Assembly: GCF_052857255.1 (NCBI RefSeq)
Contig: NC_135497.1
Coordinates: 111,178,880 to 111,242,879 of the forward strand
Direction of reading: 5' to 3'
Source: Amblyomma americanum
Lineage: Eukaryota > Arthropoda > Arachnida > Ixodida > Ixodidae
DNA length: 64,000 nt
Shown here piece by piece: positions 1 to 12,293 of this stretch. How positions within the stretch are numbered: the first letter of the stretch is position 1; each line of letters begins with the position of its first letter. A program made the position numbers and the translations under genes. The notes below the pieces were generated by a model. That model made no database searches. It worked only from the letters and a program-made list of their open reading frames with translations, and was not told the origin of the DNA.

Positions 1-2880
1 TTCACGATGCAGTCTACGGTCAAGAACAAACAGCCCTCCCTGTGGTGGAATGATGACTGTGAGAGAGCATATCGACTTAGAAAAGCAGTCTGGAAAACCC
101 TCTCTCATAACCACTGCCGGCGGAATTGGATAAATTACAAATTTTTCGCGGCTTCATTTAAAAGGACGATTGGTAAGGCGAAGGAGGAGTACAATGCGAG
201 TTTGAACAGTTATCTATCAAGCCCTAATAACCGCAAAGCTTTGTACCGATTCATGGAACGCAACCATAAAACGTCGTCCTATCATGTTACACAATCAGTG
301 GTGTTAACACCCGAGGATGCAAAAAAAACAACTTGACCAGATAACACAAGGCCTTGCTCTGCGCTTTCAAGCGCGGTTGGTGGTTCCGTTCGTATTACCC
401 CCTCCGCGCGCAGACTTCACTGCGGTTATACCCTCTGAATTATTTTCCATTGTTACTTGCCTCAAACCTGCAACTCCCGGATGCGATGGGATCTCTATCG
501 GTATGTTGAAGTCTCTTGTGGAAAAATTTACCTCGGATGTATTGCATATGGTTAATATGTCCCTGGAGAGAGCTTGGCTCCCTCTTGAATGGAAAATTGC
601 GAAAATAATCTTACTTCTCAAAGATCCGAAAAAGGGTTTTGTAATTGATAACATTCGGCCGATTACCCTCTTGTCTAATTTAGTTAAACTTATTGAACGC
701 ATTGTGCACAGCCGTCTTACAGATCACGTTCTTGCAATACAAGCCTTCAGTGCTTCTCAGATAGGGTTTCGTCGGGGGTGCTCGATTTGGACCGCACATT
801 TGGATTTGGAAAGCAGAATTAGGATTGCAATGGAGAAGAAATAGGTCGCGGCTTTAGTTACTTTGGATATCGCTAAAGCATGACAGCGTAGAGCATTCGA
901 TACTATTGAACAAGCTTGACGAAATTCGGCCGCCTTTTTACAATCTTGCATGGGTTCAGGAATTCCTAAAAGATAGGCGTTTCTTCTGTTCTGACGGTTC
1001 CTTTACTTCCGAGACTTTTTCACAGACTAGAAGTGTGCCTCAGGGTTCGGTACTGTCTCCGTTACTTTTTTAATATACTTGCGCGAGGCATACTAATCCA
1101 GGGTGACGTCAAAGTGTATGTGTATGCGGACGACATCGCATTTTTTTTCTTCTGCTAGAGACATTCGCTCACTTTACCAACTTTCGCAGGCCTACCTCAA
1201 TGCACTGAAAGTATGGCTGGGCAAGTTACATTAAATTCTTAACGTGAACAAATCTTCCGTTCTCATTTTTCCTCCAGCGTCCCCTCTTTAGAAGTATAGT
1301 CTTAAAAGGTGAGCGAGCTCTCGGTAGCCTAATGCGAATCAGGAATAAGAAATTTGGTATGCGCAGAAACACACTCTTGTTTCTCTATAAGACTTACGTA
1401 AGACCAATTTTGGAGTTCGGTTGCGTTCTGTTCTCCGGTTGCCCTAGATACAAACTTCAACCTCTGGTTATTTTGGAAAGGCGCGCTCTACGGCTTTGCC
1501 TGGGTTTACCAAAATCCGGGGCGAATTGTGTCCTCTTTCTGGAACCTCGCATACGGGACTTGAACTCTCGCTTCCAGCTTCTCACAGTGCGCACCTTCTT
1601 ACGGGGACTTGAGCCAATGCCTGGAGTGGCTCCTCCAATTTTTTTTACTAACCCAGCTTTTTTTCTAGATAAACATTGGCCGCTTTACAAACTGCCTCAA
1701 TTAATTTGTGTTTACTGAGCACCTTTTGTCTAGAATTGCAGTCTCGCTTAGGTCTATGCAATGCGTCAGCAGTTTGCAGGCTGCACCAGCTGTTTGCTTC
1801 GACCATATGCTGCCGCTATATGCAAAGCACTTATCTGCCAACGTGCTAAACGGTCTCCTGGAGGAATATCAGTTTCAGTATCCGAGCCATGCTGCAATCA
1901 CAGATTCCTCTCAATAAGGCGAAAAGGCAGCAGTAGGTGTTTATTCCTACACACTAGATTGAAGTTATTCTCTCCGGGTCCCTGATTATACACCAATTTT
2001 CGCTGCTGAATTTCTCGCTATTGGTTTGGCCCTTCAAAAAGTTCCCAGCAATATTTCTTAAGTTAACATTCCCTCGGACTGCCTCTTAGTCTTGGCTGCA
2101 CTAGAAAGTTCGCAAACTACTCTCCTGTACCGATCCCTAATGGACTTTGTGCCACGTCATGTCCTAGTGGTGCGCTTTCAGTGGATCCCAGGGCACTGTG
2201 GCATTACTTCGAATTCGATGGCCGATTTCTTAGCGAAATCAGCCATCAATTGCCCTGTTGCCCATGTCGTTCCAAACCTCACGCTTCTGACCAAGTCCCG
2301 TTATGAGCGTTACCAAATACACCATTACCCGAGCCATTTGAACTTCCCATGGAACATACGTTCCTGCGTATCAAGACAATGTGAGGTTTCCATGACGCTG
2401 TTGCGCTGTAGGATTCCTCGCCTTAATCTATATTTATGCCGTTCTTGGTTCACGCCGTCGAATCTATAGTGCGTCATGCGGGGACGTTGAAACGCTAGAT
2501 CGTTTCATCCTCTACTGCCGGCGGTTTGCACGGCAGAGAATTCAGTTTTTGGAAAATCCTCTCGCTCAGTTAGGACTGCCGTTTACTCTTCCCGTCCTCC
2601 TCTCCTTAGGTGCAACCGTCAAAGGGCATGCCATTTGGCAGGTGTGTCAGCTCCTTCACAAAAATATTGTTGAAACCGGGAGATTTTTGTGTTAACTTCT
2701 CGATGCCTTTTTTTTCCTCTCAAAATTATTTTCTTTTTGATTAATTCTTAAAATTTAGTTATTGTACTCGCACCGCTTTGTTTCCTTGATTTCCATTCCG
2801 ATTTCCTCAAGGTCTCTCAAAATTCGTGATTTTCTTTTTCACTCAGAGTCATCTCAATTTATGAGCCGCTTGAGATAAAC
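1..2880 (+). mobile_element. Decayed I-like non-LTR retrotransposon (RT plus RNase H), 5' end outside the window
   Basis: Fragments in different frames line up in the order of a LINE second ORF. The endonuclease/RT linker is at 7-336 (WWNDDCERAYRLRKAVWK). RT follows at 317-844 (PGCDGIS, NIRPITLLSNLVKLIE, QIGFRRG). The palm motif with YADD is at about 1108-1140, and the thumb region is at 1332-1718. RNase H is at 2092-2469 (WIPGHCGITSNSMADFLAK), and a C-terminal CGDVETLDRFILYC segment ends at a TAA near 2693. RNase H after RT points to the I/R1/LOA group, which copies its own RNA by target-primed reverse transcription. Stops (for example at 842) and several frameshifts make it a dead copy. The rest, to about 2880, is probably 3' UTR. 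The clade name is inferred. Confidence 0.85.
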
Positions 2881-2889
2881 CTGGATGAG

Positions 2890-3425
2890 ATTATCCCTGT
2901 TTGAAGCTGCACCAAACCCTGGCCAATCCCCCACCGTGGGTATGCGCCATCGTATTTGAGGCAACAACATAAGTGTTGTCTGAGCTAGCGGTGGGAATTC
3001 TCAGTCCAGGGCCGCAGTGGCCTTGGCCGACTAGCGCGCCACTTGGACGAGCGCTTGTTGGCACTTCAAGGTGACGCCTCCCCCCCCCCCCCCCCCCCCC
3101 CCCCACTGCTCGGGTGGCGTGTCCGGTGTCTAATTGTTGCGGTTTAGCCGGGCACCCCCTTGATATATGAAGGAGTGTGTGGACTAGCGCGGCATCAAGG
3201 GCAGGCGTTTTGGTATTTGCTTGGTTGCATTGTCTGGAATCTTGAAAGGTTTGGAAATGTACCCGTTTGAATTTGACGACAGGCGTAGGCTTGCTCTGAG
3301 GTGAGGCGCCTATGGTATGGTGGTTAAATGCGGAGTCGATCCGCTGGGTCTCAAGGCCGTCTGGATACGTGGGAGGTAGCGGGTAGTGGTGCATCGCTTA
3401 ACCGCTGCACCACTGCGCCACTAGT
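2890..3425 (-). mobile_element. tRNA-headed SINE-like repeat with a poly-C tract inside
   Basis: Read on the minus strand, the right end begins with an A-box-like stretch (GTGGTGCAGCGGTTAAGCG, about 3398-3416), as in a tRNA-derived pol III promoter. The body continues leftward to a block containing CCCCCACCGTGGG near 2930-2940, which I recall from other tick sequences. A run of 25 C (3080-3104) sits inside. A 167-aa minus-strand open frame here is a by-product. The left boundary and family are uncertain. Confidence 0.45.
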
Positions 3426-3749
3426 GGTAAGAAAGCATTCCGCGATCCATGAATGCGATTGCGAGGGAAGTAGCGTCATCTATACCACGTGACCACCAGC
3501 GGACCAATCATAGGGCACCGCCAAATTTGAAAATCTGAGGATCCTCGAAATTTGGAAGTTGGCCCACTTCCGAAAATTCCGTACTACCCCCCAAATTTTG
3601 AAAATTAGGTCCATGCCAGAAAATGGACTAAATAGATTAAGGTGGATTAGTGGGTGGGATAAGTATAACCCAATGTGATAATCCAATGGATGGTACTCGA
3701 ACATTCTGGAATTTGATTACTCATGCATAGCATATAAGGGCGATGGAAC

Positions 3750-3750
<1 letters not shown>
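3426..3750. other. Unassigned spacer
   Basis: AT-rich DNA between two repeats. I see no gene, RNA or repeat boundary here. Confidence 0.5.
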
Positions 3751-4610
<860 letters not shown>

Positions 4611-5300
4611 TAGACACTCATTGTAGACACCATATCAGGCAACGCAAATGCTATCACATTTTCTTCTTTAAGAATGTGGTTAAGAAGGCCCGCGAGTTTT
4701 TTAGAAGGCGTACAGGTTCTCGGCAATTCAATTATATTTTCAGTTATCAATTACTAGCAATCTGTTGCAGTTTCTTTTCCAAAAGAAAGTTTTAACCAGA
4801 GATATAACTTCGAGACCTTAAACTCGGTGGCAAACACTCGTGTATAATGGAATTGCCTCGTGTTAGAGTGACAACGGTCGAGCTGCGGAGCAGCCGCGCA
4901 CGCAAGGCTTTTCACACACGTAAGCCCGAGCGGCCTGCACTTGACTTGCCCCGCGGTCCGTGTTGCACCCTTTGCATTTCATCGCGACGGCCCGACGGAA
5001 AGTTACGTTTAGTGAGCTTGGGCTTTGTCCCGTCAGAGCGCCAATAACAGCAGAGCGCGACACTTTGCGTAGCTTCGTGGTGATGCGCTCACGGTCTTCG
5101 TATGCTAAAGCAGCGCTCTTCCCTCCAGGCAGTACGAGACAGTCTTCGGTGTGGCTACTGATGCGTTCACAAGGAAACGTGGCAAAAATGCTGAAGAAAA
5201 CTTCGAATAACAACTGCAGGGGAAATTACGAATATAAGCACTGCAACAGACAGATCAAACAAGCCGCAACAGCTCATTCTCGTCCCTGTATATTTGTGCT
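4611..5300. other. Unassigned region
   Basis: No family is recognised. Overlapping open frames at 4847-5307 on both strands have no domain, signal peptide or consistent codon bias, so I do not call a gene. Confidence 0.4.
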
Positions 5301-5309
5301 ATGCTAATA

Positions 5310-5533
5310 AAAGATGGCCCAACGTTTACAGGAATCCATCAAAGTGGACTGGATTTGCAATAAGGGAGCAACTGCTCATTAGAATCCACTCCGGCGCAGC
5401 CATATGGCTACAAGGGAAAACTAAGCAGCTTCCACAGAAACTTCGAAATTAAATAAAAAAATCGTCCTGGTCTGGGGTTCCAACCCTCACCGGGGCAGTC
5501 GCTCTACCAACTCAGCTAACCGGGACGGCTAGC
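5310..5533 (-). mobile_element. tRNA-derived SINE, family B, copy 1
   Basis: Minus-strand reading starts with a tRNA-like head at 5533-5461. The A box is GTTAGCTGAGTTGGTAGAGC and the B box is GGTTGGAACCCC. The body includes the phrase GTAGCCATATGGCTGCGC and runs to about 5310. The same body recurs in the next two copies, so this is a defined family. It is non-coding and would depend on a LINE for movement. Confidence 0.75.
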
Positions 5534-5579
5534 TAGCACACTGTAGCGCGAGGGCGAATTTATCGGCAACTCCAAGTGG

Positions 5580-5800
5580 GAACAGTGTTGTTCCAATGTT
5601 TAGAGGAATCCCCCAAGGTGGAGTAGATTTGTAATAGGGGAGTAATTACTCATCATCATTCAATCAAGCGCAGCCATATGGCTACAGAGGAAAGCTATAC
5701 AGCGTCCTCATAAACGTCTTAGTTAAAGAAAAATTCGTCCTGGTCCGGCGTTCGAACCCGGGACCACCGTCTCACCGGGGCAGTCGCGCAAAACAACTCG
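5580..5800 (-). mobile_element. tRNA-derived SINE, family B, copy 2 (head truncated)
   Basis: Same body as copy 1 (GTAGCCATATGGCTGCGC, then a block ending near 5584) in the same orientation. The B box is intact (GGGTTCGAACGCC at about 5743-5755), but the A-box half of the head is lost near 5790. Confidence 0.7.
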
Positions 5801-5802
5801 AA

Positions 5803-6065
5803 GTGAGTTGATAAATTCGCTCTCGCCCGGCCATCTGCTAGCCGTCCCGGTTAGCTCAGTTGGTCGAGCTACAACCTCGGTGAGGCGATAGTGCCGGGTT
5901 CGATTCCGAGACCAGGACGGATTTTTCTTTAGCTAAGAAGTTTGTGCAGAAGCTGTATAGCCATCATTTGTAGCCGTATGTCCGCGCTTGAGTGGATGAT
6001 AACGGGTAATTACTTCCTTACTACTAATAAAAATGGATGAAAAATAACGTAATTGTAATCGATAA
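5803..6065 (+). mobile_element. tRNA-derived SINE, family B, copy 3 (opposite orientation)
   Basis: The tRNA-like head at 5840-5920 keeps GGTTAGCTCAGTTGGTCGAG and GGGTTCGATTCCG, followed by a diverged family-B body (GTAGCCGTATGTCCGCGC). Sequence just upstream of the head (GATAAATTCGCTCTCGCC) also occurs, inverted, beyond copy 1. The repeat unit therefore seems to extend 5' of the tRNA head. Confidence 0.7.
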
Positions 6066-6251
6066 CTTCTCTGTAATTGTTCAGTTACTTTTTGAAGGCT
6101 GTAATTGACGACTGAAATCAGTTGCATTTCAGATGGTGGTTGTAATTTCAATCGGTTATTTGTTTTCTGTAACGTGTGTTTTCTGTAATACTGCCACGGG
6201 GGTTTGCTTCTAACCAGTGCAATGGGGCTACAGCAGTGTCCGTGTTGAGCC

Positions 6252-6390
6252 TTTACACTCAAACCCGCATACTACTGTGTGGCAGTAAAAAGGGAGTAAG
6301 CTGTCTTCTTTATCACACTGCCTTTCCTGAAAGGGAGTGTGCTGTAGAGGACAGCTTACTCTATTTTTACTCCTTTCTGTTTAGAGTGAA
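6252..6390. mobile_element. Short hairpin MITE, copy 1
   Basis: The ends TTTACACTCAAAC and GTTTAGAGTGAA are inverted repeats. Inner arms AAAAAGGGAGTAAGCTGTC and GACAGCTTACTC pair across a centre near 6325. The same unit recurs at 38821-38950. It is non-coding. Confidence 0.65.
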
Positions 6391-7279
6391 CCTTCGAAGA
6401 GGGGAGGACCAGAGCTCCTCTTACCTTCAAGAGATTTGGCATAGCGAGCCACACGGCATGGCCCAGAAGCAAACCCCACGGGGCTCTAAACTTGTGACAA
6501 CGGCTGTACGTAATCAAAGAACTAAATCCTTTCGCCTACATTGTTTTAGTGAAAGGGAAACAAAGGGATCTCTCTCCATCATTACGAGCGACGGCTACTA
6601 TGGGTCATCTTCAGCATCATATTTGAAGCAGCTTGCGCTGTTCTATGGCTTCGTTCTTCGCTCTCGCGTATATCGTAGGTGTCGTCCCATTAGCATCACC
6701 TGCCTAGCACTACCTTCGTTGTCGTGTGAGGCACGTGCTTTCCCACAATCACGTGATCCCTACGTTAACGCAGCCCCTGTCTCACACCTCATGCTCATGT
6801 TATCTTCGTCGCCACAGGGTAGGGCGCGCGGTCACAGCAATGCGTCACCAAACACCTCGAAACGCTTCTCGTGAAAACACCCCAAAATTCGCCATGCCCT
6901 CCCACATCGCCGGTTTCTATCGCACTTCGCCAGTCGTCCTTGTTGGGGAATGGCGCCATTAGCTGTCAGAGTAGTACCGGGGGACTTAATTCACTCTCGA
7001 AACAAATTCAGTGCGGTCGTCAACGTCACGAAACACGGCCATTGATCTGGAGTTCAGCAGGCAGTGCACTGTAAAAGCGAGTAGACCTACAAGCACGCAT
7101 TTGACCGACTAAAAACAGGCATAAGCTTCAAGAAATACCATACAAATATCATTATTGAGTATTTTACTAATATCATACGGAACGCGCAATAGAAGTAGGT
7201 GGGAGGGTAGCTAGACATGATACTGGCAAGCTCTCTGAGGAGACGAAAGACCAGTTTAAGGAAAGCCAAAGTATGAAAG
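6391..7279. other. Unassigned region
   Basis: Moderate GC content with overlapping short open frames and no recognised domain. I see no repeat boundary before the LINE that starts near 7280. Confidence 0.4.
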
Positions 7280-9590
7280 TCTCATACACCATAGATAGGA
7301 GAGGACTGGAAAAACTGTAAAAGGTAATCAATAAACGGCATAAGGAAGCATAATATGGAGAGGATTGATCAGCTAGGCTCTAAAGAAGGGAGGTAGCCGA
7401 AATGCGGTCGAAAGGATATCAGTCATTGGCAAAAATCATATTTACACCCTAAGCGACAAGGAGAGCAATGCCATTACCAATATGGATAAGTTAGTTAAGG
7501 TAGCCGGTAAATTGTACCCAGACCTATACAGTAGCCGGAATAATCAGGATGGTAATGATGAAACCAATGATGTGGTCGTGTCGGACATCGTGTCGGTACC
7601 GAAAGAAGTAAAGAAAACCTTGCATGCAGTGCGAAGGGGGAAATATGGCTACTTGGGATCAGGTAACTTCAGATCTGTTGAAAGATGGTAAGACATTGTT
7701 TTTTGTCGACAGATTACCACAGCGCTATGGAACACGGACACAAGAAGAAGACACGCAATACAGGGCGGGCGCTGACTTGTCTTGCGTGTCGTCTTCTTAT
7801 GTTCATGTTACATCGCGCTGTGGAAATCTGTCGACAAAAACAATGAACCAATTCGCCCACACGAATATCCTCGGCGAGACATTGCGCTAGAAAAACTTGC
7901 CAGCTGTATACGCAGTGCCTCACGACTTCGCGAATGTCAGAATCTTGGAAGAATGCTAAGATCACTTTAATCCATCAAAGGGGTATGCCAAGTACTTCAA
8001 AAATTACAGGCTGATCAGTTTACTGTCTGTTGTTTACAAGATATTTCCTAAGGTAATCAATAATCGAATTAGATCAACCTTAGACTACAGTCAACCAAAA
8101 GGCCAGGCTGGCTTTATGAAAGTCTACTTGAAAATAGCCCATACTCGCAACATCACTCAGGTGATAGAGAAATGCGCAGAATATAACCAATCTGTATATA
8201 GCCTTCACAGATTGCGAGAAAGCATTCAACTGAGTCGAAACCTCAGCAGTCAAGCAGGCATTGCGAAATCAGGGTGCGGAAGAGGCGTACTTAAAGGTAC
8301 TGTAAAATATCTATATCGAGATTGCACAGTGATCATAGCCCTTCAAAGGGAAAGGGATAAAACACAAATCAGGTAGGATGTCAAGCAACGAGAAACGATC
8401 GCTCAAGTGCTATTCGCCGCGTGTTTACAGCAGGTATTCAGAGGACTGGAGTGGAAAGAGTTGGGGATAAAAGCTAGTGGAGAATACCTTAGCAATCTTT
8501 GATTTGTTGGTGACATTGCCTGGCTAAGTAACTCAGGAGACAAGCTGCAAAGCATGATTGAGGACCCAGACCGGCAAAGCAGAACTATGGGTCTAAAAGT
8601 TAATGGGAAGAAAACTAAAGAAATGTTCAGCAGTCTCGGAAAGTAACAGTTTACGATAGGCAGCAAAGCATTTGAAGTGGTAAGGGAATACATCTACTTA
8701 GTGTATGCAGTGACGGCAGATCCGGTCCACGAGAGGGAAATAACAAGGAGAACAAGTATGGGGCGGAGTGCATTTGGCAGGCGCGCTCTCGGGCACGGTA
8801 CTCTCAGGTGATGAATAGCAGTTTACCAACGTTTACCATTGGACTAACCTATAGAGTTGCACTTGAACTGAGCGCAGCGCAGCGAGCTATGGGAAGGAAA
8901 ATTATAGAGGAAAAAGGCAGAATGTGTCATGGAACAAACGCGAGTTAATGCATTTAACTCGCGTTTCAATGCCCCAGTGGGCATTGAAACTCCCCTGGAC
9001 GTCCCGTGGACGTTCAGGATGTCCGCAGGACGTCCAAGGAAGGTTCAGTGACCGTTGGGAATGATATCCTTGATATACCGGTCCCTGAGAAAGCGAGGCT
9101 TCGCGGCGGGCACAATATCAAGAACGGAAGCTCAGTGTACGCGAAGACCTAGCTCGTCGTGCTGCCAAAACCGCAAGGCAGAGAGAGAGGGCAAATGTCA
9201 ACGCTATAGGCTCCCATATGGATGTGGCCGAGAGGAAGCATCGTGCACGGGACGTTGCATGTCAGCTGTAGGCCACGATGAGCAGAGTGGGTCAATGAAT
9301 AAACCCGAATTAATGACATCCTATCGTCGAAACAAAGAAAAAGAATTGGGCTTGTGCAGGACATGTAATCCGCAGTCCAGTTAACTGATGGTCCAAGGTA
9401 AGGGAGCGGATTCCAAGAGAGGGCAAGCGTAGTAGATGGGGTCAGAGAGTCAGGTGGGCGAAGGAGATTAGGAAATTTGTGGGGATGAGGGGGGCCGCAG
9501 CTGGCACAGGACAGGGTTGATTGGAGACATATGGGAGAGGCCTTTGGCCTGCAGTGAACATAGGCTAATGGGGATGATGATTACGAACTC
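7280..9590 (+). mobile_element. Decayed RTE-like non-LTR retrotransposon
   Basis: Broken frames follow the order of the better copy at 49.2-51.0 kb on the other strand. There is a linker at 7482-7691, RT start near 8000 (NYRLISLLSVVYKIF), then AGFMK...VIEKCAEYNQSVY at 8110-8200. The catalytic region near 8500 reads FVGDIAWLS in place of a (F/Y)ADD motif. The C-terminal tail at about 9440-9560 encodes RWAKEIRKFVGM and LETYGRGLWPAVNIG. Many stops and frameshifts are present, and the catalytic alanine-aspartate is altered, so the copy is inactive. A 150-bp foldback is lodged inside. The clade assignment is from recall. Confidence 0.8.
7695..7844. repeat. 150-bp foldback inside the RTE-like LINE
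   Basis: The left end ATTGTTTTTTGTCGACAGAT is mirrored at the right by ATCTGTCGACAAAAACAAT. Arms of about 65 bp pair through CCACAGCGC and AAGAAG blocks, with the centre near 7768. It interrupts the LINE coding order between linker and RT. Confidence 0.75.
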
Positions 9591-11879
9591 GAGCTATGTG
9601 AAGCGCGGCTGCGATCTTTCGCTCGAATCTCACACAAACGACAACGCTATATACTTTTAGAAGTACCTGCGTTGGGAAATGGAATTGTTTACAGCATGCC
9701 ATGCCGATGCAAGAGCAACGTTAAAATCAATCGATGTGGGTTTGCGCTACGATGGAAACGTTGCCAACTCTCGCATATCGCTTAGTACACTAAGAAGACG
9801 TTGAGACAACTATACAGCGATGCTTATAGCAATGATCAACGGCCGTACCATAACATGGTGACATCGCGTGCCTCTGGTGTCAAGACAGGATGTCACTGCA
9901 CGCCCGTTTTTAGCACAACTGCTGGTGAAAACCATCACCTCAGCTCATCCTTACAGATTTAGTCTTTCCCTTGGTATAAATATTTCCCTTGCTCAGTTGC
10001 CCTGAAATGTCGTGTTAGGCGCCCTTGGGTAAGAAATTATTACAGGCTGAGCAAGCCACACGGTCATCAAAAGTCGTGTTGGGGAAATATTGCATACACG
10101 TTTCGTTTCCAGGTTAATGCTTGCCAATACGCCCTATTTTTCCTGCGTCCAGTGGCGTCACCGTACTTGACGTCAGCGCAAAATACCGCGAACGGCAAGG
10201 CGATGAGGGGTGGCGTGGCTCGGTAGGGTAGGAAGGGGAGGTTTCCTCGTTTCGTGAGGGCCATGTGTCGCTTTGCCGTCACAACGTTGTGTGCGAGCAA
10301 AATAAATAAACGCCTGTCATCAGGCTGCCTCTGTTCTTCCGTCGCAGTGACACACGTGGCCATTCAGACCGCTAGAGAGTGCAGCGCGTCGTGCGAGCAC
10401 AGTACGATCAAGTTGCACACACACAAAAAAAAAAATACAAACCAGGCTGCTCGGATACGTGCGGTCTCATTTTCTACACGTAATGTTCACTCCTATACGG
10501 AGAAAAAAAAAAGGTGATGTCAGTTCTGACTCACACAGTTCAAGAACAGAATAAATAGCAAAATGTCTTCCTTGGGTGTCCTTGTATGACAACTTTGTAC
10601 TAAATAGCATCGTTCAACACTGAATCGAAGTCGAGTTTACAACGTTTTGCCTATGAAGCGGCGTGGTCTGTCGTCAACGGCGTTCGGTTATTCAGTGGAT
10701 GGCATGCACATGTCATATAGCAGTCGAGGTAAAAGGCCTTTTAAATGCCAATATCGCCTGCAGAACGAAGTGTTTAAATGCGATCCTATATTAAATGTTA
10801 GGTTCATATTAGAGATTGCTATATCAAATTCTAGTATAGTCAAAAGTTATGCCTTAGTGTTATAGCACATAAGTAACCAAAACTGCAGTAACAGGCATTC
10901 TATCCAAATCAAGACTCATGGGGGACCAAAAATTTCCACCGACTAGCTTTGGAATTCAGAACCGCATAAAAGTTTGTGTTTAAAGAGCCCAGAGTACGTT
11001 ACGGTTAGTTTGCGAACGAGCAAAGCGCTTGGAAAGCATAAAGTGGGACATAAATGCGCGATAGAGCCTTGATGTCAGGTTACCACTTGTCCAGTCGACT
11101 TATTCAGATGATAGACAAGAAATGTTTAGAACAGGAACTACCCCCTCCCCTCCCCCTCCTCCCTCTCTCCTCCCCTCCTGAAAAATGCAAAAAAAAATGT
11201 TTGTCACGACAATACATCACCATATATCAAGCGGAAGTATTGTGATGAAAGATTATGTTGTAATGCTGGAGATATTTGAAGTGAAACTTTAATCTAAAGC
11301 CTGTCTTGAAACTTACAAACACGCAAGCATCGATATAGCTATTGTGGGCATGCAGTGTAGTTTTGTGGGCAGGCAAGGCACTGCACGTTTGAATGAGTAT
11401 GAGAAAGGGAGACAGAGAATTCAAATTATGGTTTTGGTGCAGTGGCAATTGATAAAGACAAGCCGCGTATCTGACTCAAACGCAGGCCCTCTAGTAACAA
11501 GCAAAAGGCGTAACTACGCTATTTCGCTTCCTGTGCGTCTTTAGCGGCAAAATCTCGCGAATGCGTCTCTCTGGTGCATTTTCCTTCTCCTCTTTGAGCG
11601 CCAGATCGCGATGATTCTGGACGCAAAATAAACAGCTTCTTCCGGACCGACGCAGAAGTGAGCTGTGCGCCAGCAGCATTTTCGCAAGGGCTGGCCAGTG
11701 CTGGCCCTCGAGCAGCGGCAGCGGGGCAGTAATTGGAGGTGTCAGTGACTTTAACGCGAAGTGTAGCCGCCGCGCGGTAACCAGGGGGACCGCGTCAGCG
11801 GCGGAAACCGTCTGGGTGCGCGCCCGCCGCGCACGGGGCACGCGACCGCTGCCGCCCCGCTCAACGCCCTCCCCCGAGG
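9591..11879. other. Upstream spacer of FoxF
   Basis: Mostly AT-rich DNA with no recognised gene or repeat. There is a pyrimidine-rich stretch (CCCCTCCCCCTCCTCC) near 11142-11176. The region could hold enhancers, but no site can be claimed from sequence alone. Confidence 0.4.
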
Positions 11880-12293
11880 CGTCCGCCCACTCGAGGGAGA
11901 CGTTCGGCCCGTCCTGATTTACGATTAGCCCCGCAACCAATGTGGGCAAGGCCCGCCCCCCTTTGCTCTTGTTTTGCTTGCCCGTTCCCTCGGGCAGCCT
12001 CCCCTTCTCGCCGCGTGCTGGAGCCAGACAAGTGCCCCCACAGCCGTCAGCTGCCTCGCCTCTGGGCTCTTCTTCCCCGGCTGCGTGCGACGCGCGAGGA
12101 GTGCGCGCGCGACGGCTCCACATCGTCACGACTCCGCGGTTTCGGATAGTGAGCCCTCGTCGCCAGCGGTGCCCTGATTGACCGTAGCGGAAGCTACCAT
12201 GGCCGCGCGGTACCTTAAGCGCGGACCTTCGACCCTGTGAGCGGCAGTTGGTCAGAGCAGCGGCGCGAGCGGGCGCCTCTTGGCAGGCACACA
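11880..12293 (+). promoter_or_regulatory. GC-rich 5' region of FoxF with CCAAT and GC boxes
   Basis: Composition rises sharply in GC and CpG directly upstream of the FoxF ATG. A CCAAT box lies at 11937-11941 and a GC box (GCCCGCCCCC) at 11951-11960. No TATA box is obvious. This fits a TATA-less promoter and 5' UTR for a developmental gene. The transcription start is not determinable here. Confidence 0.5.

Noticed and set aside
5840..5920. Functional tRNA gene
   Set aside because: A and B boxes are present, but the anticodon arm is not convincing, and the same head occurs on SINE bodies nearby.
6176..6874. 232-codon plus-strand frame
   Set aside because: Runs through the hairpin MITE at 6252-6390. 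No domain and no codon bias.
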